Source: Pseudomonadota bacterium (GTDB taxonomy: Bacteria > Pseudomonadota > Alphaproteobacteria > Rhizobiales > Pleomorphomonadaceae). Taken from it: a DNA stretch of 64,000 bases. The DNA is taken from the NCBI GenBank assembly GCA_023436885.1, contig JAEZHI010000048.1, positions 54,708-118,707 of the forward strand, in the 5' to 3' direction. Below are positions 1-8,887 of this stretch, piece after piece. How positions within the stretch are numbered: the stretch's first letter is position 1; every line of letters starts with the position of its first letter. The translations under genes and the position numbers were made by a program. The notes beneath the pieces are model-generated. The model was not told the origin of the DNA, ran no database searches, and worked only from the letters and a program-made list of their open reading frames with translations.

Positions 1-719
1 GGGCCGACTTCGATGGGGGTCTGCACGGCGCCGAGCCAGCCGGCGGTGAGGCTGGCGGCCAGCGAGGCGGCGAGCACCGGAGCGACGAGGGCCACCGAAT
101 AGGTGCCGATGATCAGCTCGAAGCCATAGAAGGCGCCGGTGATCGGCGCGTCGAAGGCGGCGGAAATGGCGCCGGCCGCAGCGCAGCCAACCAGCGTGCG
201 GATGTCGCGGCGGCGGAGGCGCATGGCCTCGGCGATGCGCGAGGCGAAGGCGGAGCTCGCCTGGGTGTAGCCGGCCTCGAGGCCGACGGAGGCGCCGAAG
301 CCGGAGGAGATCATGGTCTGCACGGCGAGCAGCAGGCTCTCGGAGATCGACATGCGGCCGCCGTGCAGCGCGTTGGCCTCGATGGGGTCGACCGGCGGGC
401 GGGCGAAGCGGCGGCGCAACAGCCAGGTGATCAGCGCCAGCACGATGCCGCCGGCAATGGGGATCAGCGCCAGCGCCGGGTGCGACAGGGTTTCCTGCCC
501 GGAGAGCCGCTCGCCCGAGGGCAGGCCGTAGAGCAGCCGGTGGGCGAAGTTGGTGATCCAGCTCATGGTGGTGACCACGACGCCGGCAAGGCAGCCGACC
601 CCGGTGGCCAGCGCCAGCAGCCCCAGTTCGCGGTAGCGGCGCAGCCGGATGAGGGCGCGGAGGCCGGCGACGGAAAGGGCGGAGACGACGTTACGCAAGG
701 AGCTGACCCGGACTGACAG
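1..719 (-). CDS. ClC-family chloride channel/antiporter, N-terminal part (runs off window)
   Basis: The protein is membrane-embedded and would move chloride across the inner membrane, either as a channel or as a Cl-/H+ antiporter. About 239 N-terminal residues are visible. They include MSWITNFAHRLLYGLPSGER, a typical start of the ClC core, then GFGASVGLEAGYTQ, the counterpart of the GxxxGxEGP selectivity motif, and AISAAFDAPITGAFYGFE. The Glu of the usual GREGP gate is present in VGLEAG but the Pro is Ala. The frame opens after a TAA at 740-738 and no ATG lies near the front. A strong GGAGGAG (735-729) stands 9 nt before a CTG at 719, so a CTG start is proposed; TTG at 698 is the alternative. 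The C-terminal half lies outside the window. The family call is firm and the start is weak. Confidence 0.85.
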   Translation of the reverse strand, partial: MSVRVSSLRNVVSALSVAGLRALIRLRRYRELGLLALATGVGCLAGVVVTTMSWITNFAHRLLYGLPSGERLSGQETLSHPALALIPIAGGIVLALITWLLRRRFARPPVDPIEANALHGGRMSISESLLLAVQTMISSGFGASVGLEAGYTQASSAFASRIAEAMRLRRRDIRTLVGCAAAGAISAAFDAPITGAFYGFELIIGTYSVALVAPVLAASLAASLTAGWLGAVQTPIEVG

Positions 720-823
720 AGGCGGTCTCTCCTCCGTTTAGCCTGCTTTCATGTCGGAATGAAAGCCGGGTGCGGCGAAAGCGCGGCGGGCGGGTCGCGA
801 AGGGCCGGGGCTTTCCCGTCGTG

Positions 824-1663
824 TCACGCGCAGCCGTTCAGGGCGTAGCCGGCGCCGGTTCGCTCGATCCGCGCGAAGCCGCGTTCCCCGAGATGCATGC
901 CGGCGATGAGCAGGCGTTCGGACGCCACGCAGTCGAGGAGTTTCGATCGCGTGGCGGCGGCGAGGTTCGCATCGAGATCGAAGGCGATGGAGACGTCCGG
1001 GCGGGCGATCTGGATTGCTGGGAAATGTACGATGTCGCCCCAGATCAGCAGGCTGTCGGCGCCTGAATCGAGGCGATAGCCGGTGTGGCCGGCCGTGTGT
1101 CCCGGCAGGGAAAGGGCGGTGACGCCGGGCAGAACCTCGCCGCCAATGAAGGGGCACAGCCTGTCGCGGTTTTCCTCGAAGACCTTGCGCACGACCAGAA
1201 AATTGGCGCGCGCCCGTTCGCTGGCGCGGGAAAGATTGCCGTCGTCCTGCCAGAAGGCGAGCTCGCTCTCGTTGAGGATGATTTCGGCATTGGGGAAGCC
1301 CGCATCGTCGGGCGTGTTTAACAGCCCGCCGATGTGATCGGGGTGGGCGTGGGTCAACAGGATGGCGTCGATATCGCTGGGGGCGACGCCTGCGAGAGAC
1401 AGATTGTCCCTGAGCTTGCCGCCCGCGTGCCTGAGGCCGCCGGTGCCGGTGTCGACCAGGATGGTGCGGCCCTTCATGCGCAGAAGATAGCCGCTGGTGT
1501 GAATGGCGGTCGGGTCCCGCGCGCCGGTGCTCTCCTGCATCCGGCGTGCGTCGGCAGGGTCGATGTTGGAGAGGAAGCCGAGGCTTTCCGGCATGTAGCC
1601 GTCGCTGATGGCGGTGACCGTGATATCGCCGATCTGCCGCGTGGGGAGTGGGGAGGCGGGCAT
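824..1663 (-). CDS. MBL-fold metallo-hydrolase
   Basis: This is a cytoplasmic 279-residue metallo-beta-lactamase-fold hydrolase. The zinc motif THAHPDHIGG lies near residue 105, and further ligands are visible in LPGHTAGHTGY and in WGDIVHFP. The layout resembles AHL-lactonase-like and other unspecified MBL hydrolases, and the substrate cannot be read from the sequence. The ATG at 1663 is chosen because GGAGAAA stands 5 nt upstream; a TTG six codons earlier is less likely. It is the last gene of a three-gene set with the tautomerase (1678-2004) and the EthD-like protein (2012-2551), which suggests a small catabolic module under the divergent LysR gene. Confidence 0.88.
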   Translation of the reverse strand: MPASPLPTRQIGDITVTAISDGYMPESLGFLSNIDPADARRMQESTGARDPTAIHTSGYLLRMKGRTILVDTGTGGLRHAGGKLRDNLSLAGVAPSDIDAILLTHAHPDHIGGLLNTPDDAGFPNAEIILNESELAFWQDDGNLSRASERARANFLVVRKVFEENRDRLCPFIGGEVLPGVTALSLPGHTAGHTGYRLDSGADSLLIWGDIVHFPAIQIARPDVSIAFDLDANLAAATRSKLLDCVASERLLIAGMHLGERGFARIERTGAGYALNGCA

Positions 1664-1677
1664 GTCTTTCTCCGGGA

Positions 1678-2004
1678 TCAATTGCGGGCGTGAATTTGAG
1701 ACGCCGCATAGCCGAAGCAGCGGATGCGCGCGGTGACGCCGGTGGCCTCACGGATGGCCGCGTCGAGCTCCGTCATGAAATGCTCCATGACATCCGGCGT
1801 GCGCGAAGCCATCAGCCGGTAGCTGACCGAGGCAAACACCGGGTGGCCGCGTCCTGGCCGGACGGGCACGGCGATGATGTGGACGTTTTCCGGCGCTGCC
1901 TTGAGAACGCCGGTGCAAAGGCCGGCGCATCGATCGGTCAGGTCCGAAAGGCTTGCGTCGGACGGCATCTCGCTGGCGGCGATGAAGAAGGTGACGTTGG
2001 GCAT
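1678..2004 (-). CDS. Tautomerase/MIF-superfamily small protein
   Basis: The product has 108 residues and begins Met-Pro (MPNVTFF). After removal of Met the Pro would be the N-terminal catalytic base typical of 4-oxalocrotonate tautomerases and MIF-like enzymes. The length fits the MIF/5-carboxymethyl-2-hydroxymuconate-isomerase size class better than the 60-80-residue 4-OT class. It lies 7 bp after the upstream EthD-like gene and 14 bp before the MBL hydrolase, so co-transcription is very likely. A tautomerase between a hydrolase and an EthD-like protein fits ring-cleavage product processing. That role is inference. The family assignment rests on Pro1 and size. Confidence 0.7.
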   Translation of the reverse strand: MPNVTFFIAASEMPSDASLSDLTDRCAGLCTGVLKAAPENVHIIAVPVRPGRGHPVFASVSYRLMASRTPDVMEHFMTELDAAIREATGVTARIRCFGYAASQIHARN

Positions 2005-2011
2005 CGTAGTC

Positions 2012-2551
2012 CTATCGAGCGGCCGCGACCGTACCGTTGCTGGTCAGTTGTGCGGTCATGGCTTCGTAGACGTGAAGGCCGGGCGGTAGATCGCCGATAT
2101 CGGGCAGCCGGGCGTGGCCGGCCTTGGCGAGCCAGCGTTCGGCAGGAAACTTCTCCAGCTCGACGGCCTTGAGATGCGATGGGGAAAGGCCCAGCTCGGC
2201 AAGCGGTTGCGGCCCGGCGGTGGTCATGACGAGCAACTCGTCGGGCCCAACGGCGGGCGCCCGGTCGATGCCGTCGTAGAGATTGCGGTGCCAGTCGGTG
2301 ATGTGCCGCTGCCAGCGGGCAAAGTTGCCGCCGCCTTTCTGGCGGTAGTCCTCGGCGGTGAGCACGTCGAGGCCGTCGATCGTGTGGAGAGCAAGATAGA
2401 CGGGGCAGCCGGGGCTCAGCGCCTTGAAGCGCTGCGAGGTGTGGAAGCCGCCGACTGAGATCAGCGCCGGCAGCTTCTCCAGGCTGTAGAAATCGTTCCA
2501 CTCGGCTTCGCTTGCGGGATCGGCGAAGCTGCATTCCACGGTGTAAATCAC
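2012..2551 (-). CDS. EthD-like dimeric alpha/beta-barrel protein
   Basis: The 179-residue cytoplasmic protein starts MIYTVECSFADPASEAEWND and continues with FYSLEKLPALISVGGF. This beta strand, helix, 'LP.L..V.GF' order is usual for EthD/ferredoxin-like dimeric barrels acting on small organic substrates or products. It is the first gene of the operon with the tautomerase and MBL hydrolase and is divergent from a LysR gene. No catalytic residue can be assigned. It could be a non-catalytic stabilising protein, as EthD is thought to be in ether degradation. The specific function is unknown. Confidence 0.6.
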   Translation of the reverse strand: MIYTVECSFADPASEAEWNDFYSLEKLPALISVGGFHTSQRFKALSPGCPVYLALHTIDGLDVLTAEDYRQKGGGNFARWQRHITDWHRNLYDGIDRAPAVGPDELLVMTTAGPQPLAELGLSPSHLKAVELEKFPAERWLAKAGHARLPDIGDLPPGLHVYEAMTAQLTSNGTVAAAR

Positions 2552-2592
2552 TTGATCCTCCTCGGCCGGGCGGGCATCGCCTTTGCCTCATG

Positions 2593-2643
2593 TTGATCTT
2601 TGATCAAGCTAGTCGCACTCTAGGGCCGCGAATATCGATATTC
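2593..2643. promoter_or_regulatory. Divergent promoter with two palindromes
   Basis: Between the EthD-like gene and the LysR gene lie TTGATCTTTGATCAA (about 2593-2607) and a perfect 14-bp palindrome GAATATCGATATTC (2630-2643). LysR proteins commonly bind dyads between divergent genes, so these are the best operator candidates. Binding is inferred. Confidence 0.45.
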
Positions 2644-2687
2644 TCTCATGCTTCAGTGAGCGAATGTCATTGAGAGTGGAGAGGCGG

Positions 2688-3578
2688 ATGCGCCGCAGAA
2701 TTCCGAGCCATTCGGCGCTGATGGCCTTCGAGGCGGCGGCCCGCCATGGCAGCTTCACCCATGCGGCGGAGGAGCTGGCGCTGACCGAAGGGGCGATCAG
2801 CCGGCAGATCGGTCGCCTCGAAGCCTTCCTTGGCGTCACACTGTTCGAGCGCGTCGGCAACCGCGTACGGCTGTTGCCCAATGGCGAACGCTATGCGGCG
2901 CAGGTTCGCGAGGCGCTTGATCGCCTTGAGCGCGACAGCAACTACCTGATGGGCCAGCCCATGGATGGCGCGAGCCTTGACATCGCCATCCTGCCGACCT
3001 TCGCCACCCGCTGGCTGATCCCCCGTCTCGGTCGGTTCAGGGCGCGGCATCCGAACGTCACCGTGCATCTTGCCGAGCGGATGGAGCCCTTCGTTCTCGC
3101 CGGCAGCGGCTTTGACGCGGCCATCCACTTCGAGCATCCGGCCTGGGCAGGGATGCGGACCTATCGCCTGCTGCACGAAGTGCTGGTGCCGGTCTGCCAC
3201 CCGGCACTGCTGGACGGACGAGACGCCGCGACGGCCCTCGACGCGCTGCCGCGTCTTCATCGTCGCCAGAACCCGGAGGCCTGGCAGCTCTACGCCGAGG
3301 AGAGCGGGGTTGCGCTCGGAAACCCGGCGATCGGCGCGCGCTACGATCTCCATGCCATGCTGATCGAGGCGGCGCTGGCCGGCCTCGGTGTCGCGCTGGT
3401 GCCGCGCCTTTACGTCGAGGCCGATCTCGCGGCCGGCCGGCTGGTCGCGCCCTGGCCGGAGGGGCGGTCGATCTCCAAGACGTTCTGCCTCGTGCTTCCC
3501 GAGCCGGTGCGGCTGAGCGAGGGGCCGCTCCAGGCCTTCGCCGACTGGATCGTCGAAGAGACAAGATCGGTTGCGTGA
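2688..3578 (+). CDS. LysR-family transcriptional regulator (GcvA-like)
   Basis: The protein has about 296 residues. The N-terminal winged HTH reads ALMAFEAAARHGSFTHAAEE followed by LTEGAISRQIGRLE, typical of the GcvA/AmpR-like branch, and a periplasmic-binding-like effector domain follows (about residues 90-290). The ATG at 2688 is preferred over that at 2664 because GGAG (2678-2681) stands 6 nt upstream. It is divergent from the EthD-like/tautomerase/MBL set, which it probably controls in response to an unknown aromatic or organic acid. Confidence 0.85.
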   Translation: MRRRIPSHSALMAFEAAARHGSFTHAAEELALTEGAISRQIGRLEAFLGVTLFERVGNRVRLLPNGERYAAQVREALDRLERDSNYLMGQPMDGASLDIAILPTFATRWLIPRLGRFRARHPNVTVHLAERMEPFVLAGSGFDAAIHFEHPAWAGMRTYRLLHEVLVPVCHPALLDGRDAATALDALPRLHRRQNPEAWQLYAEESGVALGNPAIGARYDLHAMLIEAALAGLGVALVPRLYVEADLAAGRLVAPWPEGRSISKTFCLVLPEPVRLSEGPLQAFADWIVEETRSVA

Positions 3579-3601
3579 TTTGTCCGTGCCGGAACGGATG
3601 G

Positions 3602-4561
3602 TCAGGTGCGGGGGCGCCTGGTCGTCTCCGACGGGAGCTCTCCGAACATGTTGCGGTAAGCGCGGGCGAAGTGACCGAAGCTGGTAAAGCCGCATCGGAG
3701 AGCAACCATCATCGCCGAGGGCGCCGGCGTCTGACTCAACATGTCGCGGGCGTTCTCCAGGCGAAGTCGCTTGATGAAGTCGTGCGGCGTCTCGCCGTAT
3801 CGACGGACGAAGTCGTTGTGGACCGTTCTGCCACTGGTGCCGGCGACCTCCGCCAGATCCTCCATGCGCAGGGTCTTGTTCCAGTTCTCGCGGATATAGT
3901 CTTCGACGCGTTCAAGCCGGCCGCTGCGCGGTACCCGCTTGCGGAACAGGTGGGCGTGGGAATGCTGGCCATATAGCAGCAGCCGGATGGCAATCGCCTC
4001 CTCGAAATTTCCCCAATAAGCTTTCTGGAAGGGCAAGGCCACTTCCTTGAATTCCCGAGCGATGGTTACAGAAGCGCCGCGCACGAATTCGCTGAACAAA
4101 GAATTCAGCGGGTCGGGTTGCTCGAACTCGATCGGGCCCTTGATCGGGTCACCCAGCAACCGCTCCGCGAGGTGTTGCAGCCTCTTCGGACAGATACGCA
4201 GCGCAAGGCTTCGGTAGCCATCAGGATGGGTTTCGCGTGCGGGCAGGCCCGCGGGAAGGACATAGCCCGCCTGGCGAGGATCGATGGAAAACTCCGTGGA
4301 GCCGATGCGCAGGTCGACATGATGTTCCAGCTGAAACACGAAGCGAAGATAGTCGACCGGTTCGAACTCGAACGCCGAGGAAAAGTCGCTCGATAGATAG
4401 AATAGGGACGCCGTCTGTCCGGAGTAACTTCGGCACGTGAACGAAGGCCTGGGTTTCGCACTCGACGCTTTCAAAACGCGACCCGAAGCAACAGTGACGA
4501 CAAGATTTTCCAGCTCGGAGACCGAGTTGATCTCCAGATCGTTACAACCATTGAGAAGCAT
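3602..4561 (-). CDS. AraC-family transcriptional regulator
   Basis: The 319-residue protein has a C-terminal AraC double HTH: RVEDYIRENWNKTLRMEDLA, then TSGRTVHNDFVRRYGETPHD and ALRCGFTSFGHFARAYRNMF. The N-terminal 200 residues resemble the AraC_binding_2-type sensing domain. It converges with the LysR gene upstream and faces a long AT-rich gap and a chemoreceptor on the other side. A broken copy of the same C-terminal HTH is found at 10.2-10.37 kb. The target genes are unknown. Confidence 0.85.
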   Translation of the reverse strand: MLLNGCNDLEINSVSELENLVVTVASGRVLKASSAKPRPSFTCRSYSGQTASLFYLSSDFSSAFEFEPVDYLRFVFQLEHHVDLRIGSTEFSIDPRQAGYVLPAGLPARETHPDGYRSLALRICPKRLQHLAERLLGDPIKGPIEFEQPDPLNSLFSEFVRGASVTIAREFKEVALPFQKAYWGNFEEAIAIRLLLYGQHSHAHLFRKRVPRSGRLERVEDYIRENWNKTLRMEDLAEVAGTSGRTVHNDFVRRYGETPHDFIKRLRLENARDMLSQTPAPSAMMVALRCGFTSFGHFARAYRNMFGELPSETTRRPRT

Positions 4562-4981
4562 AAACAGAAATCCAAAGTTACAATCGCCCGCTTTAATTCA
4601 AGCGGTCGAATTAAATCGATAGGTTCCTAACAAGGCGAACTATTGCACAGCCGTCTTCCGGATTCGAATTTTTTCGAAGAAATAGGCAAAAACGGGATTT
4701 TCAGACGGTTAATATGATTATTGTTAAATCCTAACATCCGAATGTCGAAGATTATTTCCGTTCTCTTCGATTTATATAATAGCGAATCGATGTTTTATAG
4801 AAGAAGAAATGAAGGATTGTATTTATTATATATTTGACATTAAAAATAAAAATTCATACTAGAATCAAATACAGGCGGATTTTATCTTCTTAAGTTCAGG
4901 CATTGTCTTCGACCCATGCGGATTGCATGGCGGCTTTTGCAGTTTGTGGGGATGCGGCAACTCTACAGTTGGGAGAATGGA
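4562..4981. other. AT-rich intergenic region
   Basis: This 420-bp stretch is far richer in A and T than the surroundings, especially 4640-4870, where runs such as TATTTATTATATATTTGACA occur. No gene is seen. It probably contains promoters for the divergent AraC and chemoreceptor genes and may be a site of nucleoid-protein binding or of old insertion. Confidence 0.5.
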
Positions 4982-6661
4982 ATGCTGAAGAATATTTCGA
5001 TCAGCACTAAAATACTTGTGGCTTTCGGCATTGTGCTGTTGGCCAATATCGTCACCGGGGGAGCCATCCTCTGGTCGAACTCGAGCGTCGACAAGAATGT
5101 TGGCTGGACAGTTCACACTTACCAGGTCCTCGAGCAGGCGGATCGACTGACATCTTCCATGGTCGATCAGGAAACCGGAATGCGCGGTTATCTGATAACC
5201 GGGAAGACGGAGAATCTCGAACCGCTGAAAGCCGGCGAGCAGGTCGTCGATGACGCCTGGAACAAGCTGAAGACGCTGACGTCTGACAATCCGACGCAGC
5301 AGGCGCGGCTCGATACGGTTCGCGGCGTTATCGATCATTGGCAGAACACCGTGTCCCATGCCGCCATCGACCTGATGGCCAAGCCCGGATCCGAGGAGGC
5401 GGCTCGCGGCATCGAACGCTCGGGTCTCGGCAAGAAGGATTTCGACCAGATCCGCAAGATCGTCGGCGAGATGAAGGGCGATGAGTCGTCGCTGCTCGGC
5501 GCCCGCTCCGAGGCGATGGCTTCCGCTCAGCGGACCATTCTGTTCTCTGTCGCCCTGTCGGTGGTGGTCATTCTGGTTCTGGCCCTCGTCGCCGCCTTCG
5601 CCCTGAACAAGCTGATCGCGGTGCCGATCCGCGCGACCGTCGGTGTCATGGAGCGGTTGCGGGGTGGCGATCACGCCGTTCAGGTGAATGGCACCGAGCG
5701 CAAAGACGAGATCGGTCTGATGAGCGGCGCCCTCGTCGAGTTCCGTGATAGCCTTGCGGCAGCCGAGGCTATGCGCCAAGAACAGACGGCTCGCGAGGCG
5801 CAGGAACGCGAACTGCTGGCTCGCCGCGAGCAGCTCGCCAATGCCTTCGTTGGCCGCATGCAGGAGCTGTCGGCGGGGTTTGCCGCCTCTTCGGGTGAAG
5901 TTGCGGACGCGGCGAGGAATCTGTCGGCCACGGCCGAGGAGACCTCGCGTCAGGCCCAGTCGGTGGCCTCCGCCGCCGAGGAATCGTCTAGCAGCGTCGA
6001 GACGGTGGCGACCGCCTCGGAGGAAATGGCGACCTCGGTGCGTGAGATCACTGGACAGGTGACCCATGCGGCCAAGGTGTCCGACGCCGCCTACAACGAG
6101 GCGGCAAGCTCGAACCGTCGCATCATCGGGCTGGCGAATGCCGCCTCGGCGATCGGCGAAGTGGTCGGGCTGATCAACAATATTGCCGCCCAGACCAACC
6201 TTCTCGCCCTCAACGCCACCATCGAGGCGGCGCGGGCCGGCGAGGCCGGCAAAGGCTTTGCGGTGGTGGCTGCCGAAGTCAAGCAGCTTGCCGACCAGAC
6301 CGCCAAGGCCACGGACGAAATCGCCCACAAGGTGGGCGAGATCCAGGAAGCGACCACCGGCACCGTCAAGTCGATGGAGGAGATCGTCCGGGTGATCGGC
6401 TCGGTGAAGGAGATCGCATCCGCCATTGCCGGCGCGGTGGAGCAGCAAGGCGCCGCCACGGCGGAGATTGCCCGCAACTGTCAGCAGGCGGCGACCGGCA
6501 CGCATCAGGTGACCGAGAACATCTCCGGCGTCGGTCAGGCAGCCGAAATGACCGGCGCAGCCTCGACGCAGCTGATGACATTGTCCGACGGCCTGTCTTC
6601 GAAGGCCGGCGAGCTCAGACTTGCGGTCGAAAGCTTCGTGAGAGACTTCGCTGCCGCTTGA
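4982..6661 (+). CDS. Methyl-accepting chemotaxis protein with CHASE3-like sensor
   Basis: This is a 559-residue inner-membrane chemoreceptor. An N-terminal membrane segment (ILVAFGIVLLANIVTGGAIL) leads to a periplasmic helical sensor containing DQETGMRGYLITG, a CHASE3-type signature. A second membrane segment (ILFSVALSVVVILVLALVAA) is followed by HAMP and a coiled-coil signalling domain whose hairpin tip contains NLLALNATIEAARAGEAGKG. It should signal through CheA/CheW. The ATG at 4982 is chosen because GGGAG stands 6 nt upstream; in-frame starts at 4916 and 4952 lack this. The signalling half is very similar to the second chemoreceptor at 33.9-35.6 kb, while the sensors differ. Confidence 0.93.
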   Translation: MLKNISISTKILVAFGIVLLANIVTGGAILWSNSSVDKNVGWTVHTYQVLEQADRLTSSMVDQETGMRGYLITGKTENLEPLKAGEQVVDDAWNKLKTLTSDNPTQQARLDTVRGVIDHWQNTVSHAAIDLMAKPGSEEAARGIERSGLGKKDFDQIRKIVGEMKGDESSLLGARSEAMASAQRTILFSVALSVVVILVLALVAAFALNKLIAVPIRATVGVMERLRGGDHAVQVNGTERKDEIGLMSGALVEFRDSLAAAEAMRQEQTAREAQERELLARREQLANAFVGRMQELSAGFAASSGEVADAARNLSATAEETSRQAQSVASAAEESSSSVETVATASEEMATSVREITGQVTHAAKVSDAAYNEAASSNRRIIGLANAASAIGEVVGLINNIAAQTNLLALNATIEAARAGEAGKGFAVVAAEVKQLADQTAKATDEIAHKVGEIQEATTGTVKSMEEIVRVIGSVKEIASAIAGAVEQQGAATAEIARNCQQAATGTHQVTENISGVGQAAEMTGAASTQLMTLSDGLSSKAGELRLAVESFVRDFAAA

Positions 6662-6813
6662 GCCTGGCGACGGACAGTGGGGGCTGGGTGGCAGTGAGGT
6701 GGGGCACGGGGGCTGTCCTCGGGGCGCGGAGCCCGTGCGCCCGGGCGTTTTGCCCGATCTTCTCTGCCGCCCGGCTTTCCTCCGCTGCGATCCGTGTTGC
6801 TCACAAGGACACC

Positions 6814-7131
6814 ATGATGAATGTGCGTGCCTTTCCCTTCGATGAGACGAAACGCGAGCGTCTTTTGCTGAGGTTGGATGTGGAGCTGCTCGAAAGCGTT
6901 GCGAGGATGATCGCGATCATCGATCGCTCGGTGTCAACGGAGGCCAAGGCGGCGCTCGCCTTGTCCTTCGAGACGCTGGTCGATCTGTTGCGCGAGCTTC
7001 CGCATCTGCCGGCCCAAACCCCTCAGGGCGAGCGGGTCCGCAACGCGATCTACCTCCACTGCGTCGAGATATTCGAGACCGTGCAGGCTCACCGGAACGG
7101 TCGTCCGGAAAACCTCGGCCAGTCGGCGTGA
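6814..7131 (+). CDS. Small hypothetical protein upstream of HD-GYP gene
   Basis: The 105-residue, mostly helical soluble protein is not recognised. An AAGGA-like site precedes the ATG at 6814. It lies 69 bp before the HD-GYP gene on the same strand and downstream of a chemoreceptor, so a role in motility or c-di-GMP signalling is possible. That is inference from neighbours only. The frame stays open back to 6658, but the upstream part reads as non-coding. Confidence 0.6.
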   Translation: MMNVRAFPFDETKRERLLLRLDVELLESVARMIAIIDRSVSTEAKAALALSFETLVDLLRELPHLPAQTPQGERVRNAIYLHCVEIFETVQAHRNGRPENLGQSA

Positions 7132-7200
7132 GACAAATGCCCGGCGACCTGGGGAGGCGCCGAGGCCGCGAGAGTTTCGACCCCGAGGAGGAACGGGTCC

Positions 7201-8349
7201 ATGCGTTGGAGAGATGCTTGCATCCGGGTGATCGCCGACCGTGAGGCGGATGCGTTGCGGCTGGCTCACGAGTTGCTTTGTGTTGGTTTTTCGGCGCGGG
7301 CCGATTCTCCGCAGACGCACACCCGCGGCCGTGACGACTGCGATATCGTGGTGCTGATCGGCTCCTGCAAGGAGAATGGCGGCGGGGACTTTACTTCGCT
7401 CCGCCGACGGTATGGCGACAATCTGATCTTGTTTTTCAATGATTTGCGCGCCAAGGATTACGCCCTGCTGACCAGGGCGGGCGTCAGGTTCATCAGCACG
7501 ACGCCGGCCGTCACGGTCGAGAGCGTCATCTACTTCATCTCCCTGATAGATCCCGAGCTGGTTTACCGGGTCGCCAAGCTGCGCCTTTTGCGAAGCGAGA
7601 CGTCAAAGGTGATCGAGAATGGCTCGCTGGCCTTCTTCCGGGAACTGCGGGGCGGGGGCATGAAGTCGGCTATCAACGCGGCCGGCGCGTATCGTGAGGA
7701 GATCGGCGACCTCGTGTTGAAATCGCCGATGTCGGTCTGGCTCGAACTCTTCCAGAACTACCACGACGGAACGGCCCAGCACTGCACGCTAGTGTCCAGC
7801 TTTGCGCTGCTGTTTGCGAAGGCGCTCGGATTTGCGCCGAAGGACATCGACCGCATGTACGACGCGGCCTTCTTTCACGATGTCGGCAAGGCCATGGTGC
7901 CCCTCGAAGTGCTCGACAAGCCGGGACGGCTCGATGAGCGGGAATGGGATCTCATGAAGCGGCATGTGCTGCATGGATACGACATCCTGATGCGCGACGA
8001 GAAGACGGCCGGCGAGATCGCGCGCGTTGCCCGCGACCATCACGAATATCTCGACGGAACGGGTTATCCCAACGGGATCGGCGCGGCGGAGATCGACGAT
8101 CCGACGCGCATCCTGACGATTTGCGACATCTTCGCCGCCCTGGTGGAGAAACGCGCCTACAAGCCGCCCAGAAGGACTGACGAAGCCTTCGATATTCTCA
8201 AGTCGATGGCGGGTACCAAGCTCGATCCCGATCTGGTGAAGATTTTCGAGGGGGTTGTCGACGCCTACGACTTCTCCGAGCGCCGGACGACGGCCATGAC
8301 GGCGCGCCAGGCGGTCGGTTCGGCGCAGAACGGTGTCGCTGCCGGATGA
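7201..8349 (+). CDS. HD-GYP domain c-di-GMP phosphodiesterase
   Basis: This 382-residue cytoplasmic protein should hydrolyse cyclic di-GMP. Residues 1-120 look like a degenerate receiver-type sensor with DDCDIVVLIG. The HD-GYP domain spans about 190-360: HCTLVSSFALLFA, FFHDVGK (HD pair near residue 227), RHVLHGYDIL, and DHHEYLDGTGYPNG near 279-292, which carries the HHE and GYP signatures complete. The metal and GYP residues are intact, so it should be active. GAGGAGGAACGG precedes the ATG. It follows the small protein at 6814 and probably forms an operon with it. Confidence 0.92.
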   Translation: MRWRDACIRVIADREADALRLAHELLCVGFSARADSPQTHTRGRDDCDIVVLIGSCKENGGGDFTSLRRRYGDNLILFFNDLRAKDYALLTRAGVRFISTTPAVTVESVIYFISLIDPELVYRVAKLRLLRSETSKVIENGSLAFFRELRGGGMKSAINAAGAYREEIGDLVLKSPMSVWLELFQNYHDGTAQHCTLVSSFALLFAKALGFAPKDIDRMYDAAFFHDVGKAMVPLEVLDKPGRLDEREWDLMKRHVLHGYDILMRDEKTAGEIARVARDHHEYLDGTGYPNGIGAAEIDDPTRILTICDIFAALVEKRAYKPPRRTDEAFDILKSMAGTKLDPDLVKIFEGVVDAYDFSERRTTAMTARQAVGSAQNGVAAG

Positions 8350-8455
8350 CGGGCCGGCGGGCGGCGACGGAGATGGGAAGCCAGCAAGTGCGTGGGCTCG
8401 GGCGACGAACAGACGGCGGCTTCATATACTGCCGGAAAGAGCGCGCGCTCTCGCC

Positions 8456-8824
8456 TCACTCCGAGAGGTAGCGGCCGATCATCGCCGCTTCCGATGCGAG
8501 CGCGGCAGAGCGGGCGTCCGCTCCGAGGCGCGCGAGCTCGCCGGCGGCTTCCCGGCGGGCATCCAGTTCCCACTGCAGCAGGGCGCGGATGTCGTTGTGG
8601 CCGAGTTGTCGGCGTTCGACCTCGTTGGTGCCCTCGCCGAAGACGTGGCGGACGAGCGAGGCGCTTTCTTCGGGCGCCGGCACGGCTTCGGCGTTGTCGA
8701 GCACGGCGATCAACTGGCGCAGCAGCGAGGTTTCCGCCTTGTCGCCCCGCTTCATGGCAGCGCGGAGGTCGCCGCGCAGGCGCGTCTTCATGGTTTCACT
8801 GTGGGATGGGTGGCTGTCTGCCAT
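8456..8824 (-). CDS. GatB/YqeY domain-containing protein
   Basis: The 122-residue protein contains MKTRLRGDLRAAMKRGDKAE followed by LLRQLIAVLDNAEAVP. This is the usual opening of YqeY-like proteins, which are homologous to the tRNA-binding tail domain of GatB. Its function is unclear, and amidotransferase or tRNA-related roles have been suggested for the family. It is divergent from the HTH gene at 8888, with a 63-bp shared promoter region. Confidence 0.8.
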   Translation of the reverse strand: MADSHPSHSETMKTRLRGDLRAAMKRGDKAETSLLRQLIAVLDNAEAVPAPEESASLVRHVFGEGTNEVERRQLGHNDIRALLQWELDARREAAGELARLGADARSAALASEAAMIGRYLSE

Positions 8825-8887
8825 TTCGCTTATTGCTCCATTTCATTCCCTATCATAGAAACGATTCGGAATAATTGGGAGTCTTCC

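Noticed and set aside
4865..6505. Long open frame of 546 codons opposite the chemoreceptor gene
   Set aside because: It is the antisense shadow of a high-GC coding region, rich in Arg, Gly and His, with no domain. The plus-strand chemoreceptor is certain.
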